Source of the DNA: DATMXS01 sp050260275
GTDB taxonomy: Bacteria; Acidobacteriota; Terriglobia; Bryobacterales; Bryobacteraceae
Assembly (NCBI GenBank): GCA_050260275.1
Contig: JBLNBX010000041.1
Span: 1 to 14,777 of the forward strand
Length of the DNA stretch: 14,777 nt
Direction: 5' to 3'
Shown: piece after piece, positions 13,241 through 14,777 of the stretch
Layout of the letters: each line of letters begins with the position of its first letter
Position numbering within the stretch: position 1 is the first letter of the stretch
Translations under genes and position numbers: made by a program
Notes under the pieces: model-generated
What the model saw: only the letters and a program-made list of their open reading frames with translations
Told to the model about the DNA's origin: nothing
The model's database searches: none

Positions 13241-14613
13241 TGGTGTGCTCCCAAAACGCGCAGTTCCTGCGCCGGACAGGCTACTCTGTCTTCGAGCAGC
13301 GTGCCGACAAGGTCGTAATCGTGGGCGGCCGTGACGCGGAAGCGGCGCATCTCGCCGGGGCGCGGCGGCGCGCCCTCGAGGTCGTTGATAAGGCAGACGC
13401 CGTCGATGGCGGGCGCCTGCGATTGGGCGCGCGCCTGCCACAGCAGATCCGTTTCGGAAGAGGGGCCCTCTACGAGCACGGGGAACTCCTGCCCCACAAT
13501 CCTCCGGTTGCGGGCTTTCGACACCTTACGTTGGATGGCCATCAGACGCCGCCTGCGATTGTAGATCGTTCGCGGAGCAACCTTCCCGCCGAGGCGAAAA
13601 CTCGCGGCTGTCTCTTCGTCGGAGTACGAGAACACTCCAAGGCGGTCCAACTGCGCCGATTCAACAAAGCTGCACAACTCCTCGAAATCGTCCTCGGTCT
13701 CACCCGGGAAGCCAACGATCATGCTGGTGCGCACGGCCACTCCGGGCACGGAGCGGCGGATGCGCTCGATGAGCTTCAGGAAAGCGTCGCCCGACCCGCC
13801 GCGCTTCATGCGCTTCAGCACCGCGCGTGAGGCATGCTGGAGCGGAACGTCGATGTACTTCGCGATCGGCGCGTGCTCCGCGATCGTGTCGAGCAGGCGC
13901 TGCGTGATGCGGTTCGGATACGCGTACAGGAAGCGTATCCAGTTGCCGCTAGCGGAGGGCAGGCGCGCCAGCCGTGCGAGCAGCAGCGCGAGCCCATCGC
14001 GCAGGCCGAGGTCCTCGCCGTAGCAGGTTGTGTCCTGGCCGATGAGGTTGATCTCGCGGACGCCGCGCGAGAACAGGCTATCGGCTTCGGCCGCCACGGA
14101 GTCCGGCGTGCGGCTGCGGAACGCCCCCCGGAACTGCGGGATGACGCAGAACGAGCACGGGTGATCGCAGCCTTCGGCAATCTTGATGTACGCGTAATGC
14201 GCGGGCGTGGCGAGCAGGCGCGGCGTGGCGTCGTGATACAGGTACGGCGCGCGCGCAGGGGCGGCGGCCCGGCCTTCGCACGCCGCCACTATGCTCTCCA
14301 CCTCGTTCGTGCCCAGGACGGCATCCACCTCGGGCATTTCGGCCCGGATCTCGTCGCGGTGGCGCTCCACCAGGCAGCCCGTAACGATCAGCCGGCGGGC
14401 CGAGCCGGTTTCCTTGTACCGCGCCATCTCCAGGATGGCTTCGACGGATTCTTCCCGTGCCGGCCCGATGAAGCCGCACGTGTTGACGACTATCGCCTCG
14501 GCCTCTTCGGGGTTGGGTGTGAGTTCGTGGCCGTGCGCGGCCAAATGCCCCATCATGACCTCGGTGTCCACAAGGTTCTTGGGACACCCCAGACTTACAA
14601 ATCCTACTTTCAA
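13237..14613 (-). CDS. rimO: Ribosomal protein S12 methylthiotransferase RimO
   Basis: Radical SAM enzyme that methylthiolates Asp88 (E. coli numbering) of ribosomal protein S12; 458 residues. The N-terminal UPF0004 domain binds one [4Fe-4S] cluster through C10, C46 and C80. The radical SAM motif is C149-x3-C153-x2-C156 in EGCDHPCSFCVIP. A C-terminal TRAM domain covers about 388-455. The DHPCSFC form and SLGCPKNLVDTE favour RimO over MiaB. The frame is open to 14724, but TTG 14613 is chosen: it gives the family start (M)KVGFVSLGCPKN, has GGAAA upstream, and lies about 24 nt after the transcription start predicted from an extended -10. The upstream ATG codons fall in or before that promoter. 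First gene of the rimO-yacG-pgpA series. Confidence 0.95.
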   Translation of the reverse strand: MKVGFVSLGCPKNLVDTEVMMGHLAAHGHELTPNPEEAEAIVVNTCGFIGPAREESVEAILEMARYKETGSARRLIVTGCLVERHRDEIRAEMPEVDAVLGTNEVESIVAACEGRAAAPARAPYLYHDATPRLLATPAHYAYIKIAEGCDHPCSFCVIPQFRGAFRSRTPDSVAAEADSLFSRGVREINLIGQDTTCYGEDLGLRDGLALLLARLARLPSASGNWIRFLYAYPNRITQRLLDTIAEHAPIAKYIDVPLQHASRAVLKRMKRGGSGDAFLKLIERIRRSVPGVAVRTSMIVGFPGETEDDFEELCSFVESAQLDRLGVFSYSDEETAASFRLGGKVAPRTIYNRRRRLMAIQRKVSKARNRRIVGQEFPVLVEGPSSETDLLWQARAQSQAPAIDGVCLINDLEGAPPRPGEMRRFRVTAAHDYDLVGTLLEDRVACPAQELRVLGAHQ

Positions 14614-14643
14614 GTGAGTGTTTTCCGGACGGAACCTCTTACA

Positions 14644-14652
14644 AGGATAGCA
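14644..14652 (-). promoter_or_regulatory. Extended -10 promoter upstream of rimO
   Basis: Minus-strand TGCTATCCT is an extended -10 (TGn then TATCCT). It predicts transcription from about 14637, a leader of about 24 nt before the TTG start at 14613, and transcription of rimO, yacG, pgpA and probably the genes after them. No clear -35 is seen. Confidence 0.45.
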
Positions 14653-14777
14653 TCGGGCCGCGCTCGCATCTGCAGCCCGCCGCGGCCGCAATCCCATGAA
14701 ACACGGGCCTGCGACCCATGGCACTATGCTCCGCTTTGATGCGCCTGCTGCTTTTCCTCCAACATCATACGAACACG

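Noticed and set aside
12787..14739. Long plus-strand open frames (347 and 301 codons) opposite pgpA, yacG and rimO
   Set aside because: They are antisense shadows produced by high GC at third codon positions. They have no ribosome binding site or domain, and the opposite strand holds well-recognised families.
14739..14777. Start of a plus-strand gene at the right edge (MRLLLFL...)
   Set aside because: Only 13 codons are visible and no ribosome binding site precedes the ATG; another ATG at 14726 opens a different frame. It cannot be judged without the next bases.

Overview
The window is GC-rich, densely packed bacterial chromosomal DNA. I see no phage genes, transposases, CRISPR arrays, tRNAs or rRNAs. 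The gene set suggests an Acidobacteriota-type genome, perhaps near Solibacter/Bryobacter: an Lhr-type helicase, a DUF4142 protein, an IPT plus beta-propeller protein, a secreted TPR protein, and a separate NuoI-like ferredoxin. This placement is inferred from gene content and style, not from a marker gene.

Layout. 1-2228 (minus): the N-terminal 742 codons of an Lhr-family helicase that runs off the left edge. 2304-5628 (plus): an M23 endopeptidase, a Gln-rich exported DUF4142 protein and a PLP aminotransferase. 5603-6229 (minus): a cyclophilin-type lipoprotein whose end overlaps the aminotransferase by 26 nt. 6400-6540 (plus): a 46-residue single-span membrane protein. 6547-7176 (minus): an exported glucosaminidase/lysozyme-like protein with a promoter and a leader containing three tandem hairpins. 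7277-7748: about 470 nt without a gene but rich in inverted repeats, including a 76-nt four-way-junction-like element. 7749-8782 (plus): a peroxiredoxin followed by a NuoI-like 2x[4Fe-4S] protein. 8788-8916 (minus): a possible gene remnant or very short gene. 8946-10082 (minus): an exported TPR-type protein. 10217-14613 (minus): a run rimO > yacG > pgpA > IPT/beta-propeller > cinA, in which the first members overlap or nearly touch and are probably co-transcribed from an extended -10 promoter just upstream of rimO.

How the genes relate. Most are housekeeping or envelope functions. RimO modifies ribosomal protein S12, YacG binds gyrase, PgpA makes phosphatidylglycerol, and CinA repairs or recycles pyridine nucleotides. 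The M23 peptidase, the glucosaminidase-like protein and the cyclophilin lipoprotein act on the wall or in the envelope. I did not find a clear new multi-gene system. The most unusual signals are non-coding: the structured stretch at 7418-7742 and the three-hairpin leader at 7199-7244. The unrecognised 46-residue membrane protein comes next.
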